Shown here in pieces: positions 62,444 to 64,000 of a stretch of DNA of 64,000 bases. The notes beneath the pieces were generated by a model. It had not been told where the DNA came from. It made no database searches and saw only the letters and a list, made by a program, of their open reading frames with translations. Position numbers and translations under genes: made by a program. Each line of letters begins with the position of its first letter. The stretch's first letter is position 1. The stretch is from Thermomonas aquatica (GTDB taxonomy: Bacteria > Pseudomonadota > Gammaproteobacteria > Xanthomonadales > Xanthomonadaceae), in contig NZ_CP040871.1 in the NCBI RefSeq assembly GCF_006337105.1, forward strand, positions 2,017,501 to 2,081,500. The letters run 5' to 3'.

Positions 62444-62472
62444 ATTATCGTCGCGGTGCCGGAACCGGTCAA
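62444..62472 (-). promoter_or_regulatory. Sigma-70 promoter of the cytochrome c4-dsbA run
   Basis: Minus strand TTGACC (62472-62467), 17-bp spacer, GATAAT (62449-62444). The best -35/-10 match in the window. Predicted leader about 45 nt. Confidence 0.65.
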
Positions 62473-62517
62473 ACCGAGCCGGGGCGGGTGCGGCGGGCGA
62501 CGTGTCATCCTATGGCC

Positions 62518-63129
62518 ATGGCCATCCCCAATCCGTTCAACCGCGCCGACTACCTGCTGGCCGCGCATACCCACCGCCAGTTGCCGCCCGACGGCGGCCG
62601 TGAGGTCGCCTTCGCCGGCCGTTCCAATGCCGGCAAGTCCTCGGCGCTGAACGCGCTGTGCGGGCGCAACGCGCTGGCGCGGGTGTCCAAGACCCCGGGG
62701 CGGACCCAGCAGCTGGTCTACTTCGGCCTGCCGCCGCACGAGGGCAAGTACCTGGTCGACCTGCCGGGCTACGGCTATGCCAAGGTGCCGCAGGACCTGC
62801 AGGCGCACTGGCAGGCATTCCTGGACGGGTATTTCGGCAGCCGCCTGGCGCTGGCCGGGCTGGTGGTGGTGATGGACATCCGCCACCCGCTGAAGGACTA
62901 CGACCGCTCGATGATCGGTTACGCGATGCGCCGCGGCCTGCCCGCGCACGCCCTGCTGACCAAGGCCGACAAGCTCTCGCGCGGGGCGGCGATGAACACC
63001 GTGCAGGCGGTGCGCAAGGACCTGTCCGCGACCTACGGCGACAGCGTCAGCGTGCAGGCCTTTTCCGGCGAGACCAAGCAGGGCGTGGACGAGCTGCGGG
63101 CGGTGGTGGCGGGCTGGCTGGAGATCTGA
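62518..63129 (+). CDS. engB: Ribosome biogenesis GTPase YsxC/EngB
   Basis: A 203-aa TRAFAC GTPase needed for late 50S assembly. G1 is GRSNAGKSS, G2 region TPGRTQ, G3 DLPGYGYAK, G4 TKAD, G5 near QAFSG, all intact. Two ATGs six bases apart (62512, 62518) are possible; the second has CATCCT six bases upstream, like the -10/N6/ATG arrangement of other genes here. The stop is three bases from the convergent amylase stop. Confidence 0.96.
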   Translation: MAIPNPFNRADYLLAAHTHRQLPPDGGREVAFAGRSNAGKSSALNALCGRNALARVSKTPGRTQQLVYFGLPPHEGKYLVDLPGYGYAKVPQDLQAHWQAFLDGYFGSRLALAGLVVVMDIRHPLKDYDRSMIGYAMRRGLPAHALLTKADKLSRGAAMNTVQAVRKDLSATYGDSVSVQAFSGETKQGVDELRAVVAGWLEI

Positions 63130-63132
63130 GGC

Positions 63133-64000
63133 TTACTCGATCTCGAGCAGCGTTGCCGATTTGCCCGGCAGGCGCAGCGATTCGCCCAGCGCCACCGGCT
63201 TGCCGGTCAGCGCATCGCGCGCGCTGCGGCCGCGCAGGAATCGGTCGAAGCGATCCAGCGCCAGCGTCCTGGCTTGCGCATGCTTGTTGAGCGCGACCAT
63301 CACCGAGCGCCGCTCGTCGTAGCGGAAATACACGTACACGTCGTCCGCCGGGGCGAAGTGCATCAGCTTGCCGGCGTGCAGCAGCGGCGTGCGCTTGCGC
63401 CACTGGTAGAGCGCGCGGATGTAGTCCTGGGCGTCGCGTTGCCGGGCGTCGAGGCCGGCGCCGGTGAAGGCATCGGCCCGGTCGCCGGCCCAGCCGCCGG
63501 GCATGTCCGCGCGCAGCAGGCCGTCGTCGCGCTGTTTCGGTCCGCGCAGCAGCACTTCCGAACCGTAGTAGAACTGCGGCGTTCCGCGGATCGTCGCGAT
63601 GTAGGCCATGCCGACCTTCCATAGCCCGAGGTCGCCGTCGAGGTCGGCGAGCAGGCGCGAGGAATCGTGGTTCTCGGCGAACACCACCAGCCGGCCCGGA
63701 TCCGGGTACAGGAAGTCGTTGGCCAGCATCTCGTACAGCGGCATCCAGCCGCCTTCGACGCCGCCGTTCCAGCCGTCCGCCTGCGCCAGCGCGGTGCGCA
63801 GCGACAGGTTCAACGGGAAGTCCATCATGCTGGGCATGTGCGGCACGTGCCCGTCCGGGTTGGCCTTGCCGCGCTGCCAGTGCGCGACCACCGCCGGGTT
63901 GATGCTCCATTCCTCGCCGACCATGGCGAAGTCCGGGTATTCGTCCAGCACCGCCTTCGCCCAGTCGCTGAGGAATTGCGTGTCGGCATAGCCGAAGGTG
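63133..64000 (-). CDS. GH13 alpha-amylase family protein, N-terminal part beyond the window
   Basis: The last 289 residues of a longer glycoside hydrolase; the frame stays open to the window edge, so the true start is outside. Visible GH13 motifs: MVGEEW (region III, acid/base Glu) and FAENHDSSR (region IV, the NHD transition-state Asp), then a beta-sandwich C-domain with VMVALNKHA and a final KSATLLEIE. Family members cut alpha-1,4 glucans or cyclodextrins; the exact specificity and any signal peptide are not visible. Confidence 0.88.
   Translation of the reverse strand, partial: TFGYADTQFLSDWAKAVLDEYPDFAMVGEEWSINPAVVAHWQRGKANPDGHVPHMPSMMDFPLNLSLRTALAQADGWNGGVEGGWMPLYEMLANDFLYPDPGRLVVFAENHDSSRLLADLDGDLGLWKVGMAYIATIRGTPQFYYGSEVLLRGPKQRDDGLLRADMPGGWAGDRADAFTGAGLDARQRDAQDYIRALYQWRKRTPLLHAGKLMHFAPADDVYVYFRYDERRSVMVALNKHAQARTLALDRFDRFLRGRSARDALTGKPVALGESLRLPGKSATLLEIE

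Overview
The window is a compact, GC-rich (roughly 70 percent by eye) bacterial chromosome segment. Gene content and order point to the Lysobacteraceae/Xanthomonadaceae: an HU protein with a lysine/alanine-rich tail, the TonB-receptor/NagP/NagR/NagB-II/NagA/NagX amino-sugar cluster, short PutA, and gpmI-envC-ctpA. Genus cannot be fixed from the sequence alone (Lysobacter, Luteimonas and Thermomonas are all possible). No prophage, insertion sequence, CRISPR array or tRNA gene was seen.

Layout. 1-3048: 3' part of an rRNA operon (23S missing its first ~115 nt, 5S, terminator). 3201-8282: minus-strand run with two M28 lipoprotein peptidases flanking HU and a MAPEG protein, then a secreted protein made of seven VNG repeats. 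8394-12598: gpmI, an EnvC-type murein hydrolase activator and a CtpA-type protease; a rhomboid protease converges on them. 13485-18175: FadL-family porin and short bifunctional PutA. 18420-26476: aa3 cytochrome c oxidase locus (subunits II, I, III, CtaG, a 46-aa small protein, SURF1, a thioredoxin-like membrane protein, heme A and heme O synthases). 26473-28088: AlkB and an Ada-like protein without the N-terminal sensor domain. 28159-32043: ClC transporter and S9 peptidase. 32120-37867: rpsU-yqeY-GNAT-dnaG with tsaD divergent, then folB, folK and a pteridine-reductase-like SDR. 37906-39497: MidA-like methyltransferase and VanZ. 39513-51939: chitin-oligomer/N-acetylglucosamine utilisation locus. 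51853-64000: cca, a GAF-GAF-GGDEF-EAL protein, lytic transglycosylase, TauE/SafE permease, EEP nuclease, two DsbA-like proteins, cytochrome c4, engB and the 3' part of a GH13 amylase gene.

How genes work together. The amino-sugar locus reads as a complete route: TonB receptor (outer-membrane uptake), GH20 hexosaminidase (periplasmic trimming), NagP (inner-membrane import), a glucokinase-family kinase (phosphorylation), NagA (deacetylation) and NagB-II (deamination/isomerisation), under a LacI-type NagR. A perfect 14-bp palindrome and a degenerate copy lie in the 360-bp divergent region between the kinase and nagP and are the best operator candidates. The oxidase locus carries most factors needed to build the CuA, CuB and heme a centres.

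Most interesting signals: (i) several genes (dnaG, folB, the SDR, midA, slt) have a TANNNT hexamer exactly six bases before the ATG and no Shine-Dalgarno, the pattern expected of leaderless mRNAs; (ii) the VNG-repeat protein with strictly alternating S/E units; (iii) a lower-GC patch inside dnaG; (iv) a near-perfect 25-bp palindrome abutting the ClC start; (v) an 87-bp antisense overlap of nagX and cca. I found no wholly unknown multi-gene system; most of the window is core metabolism.
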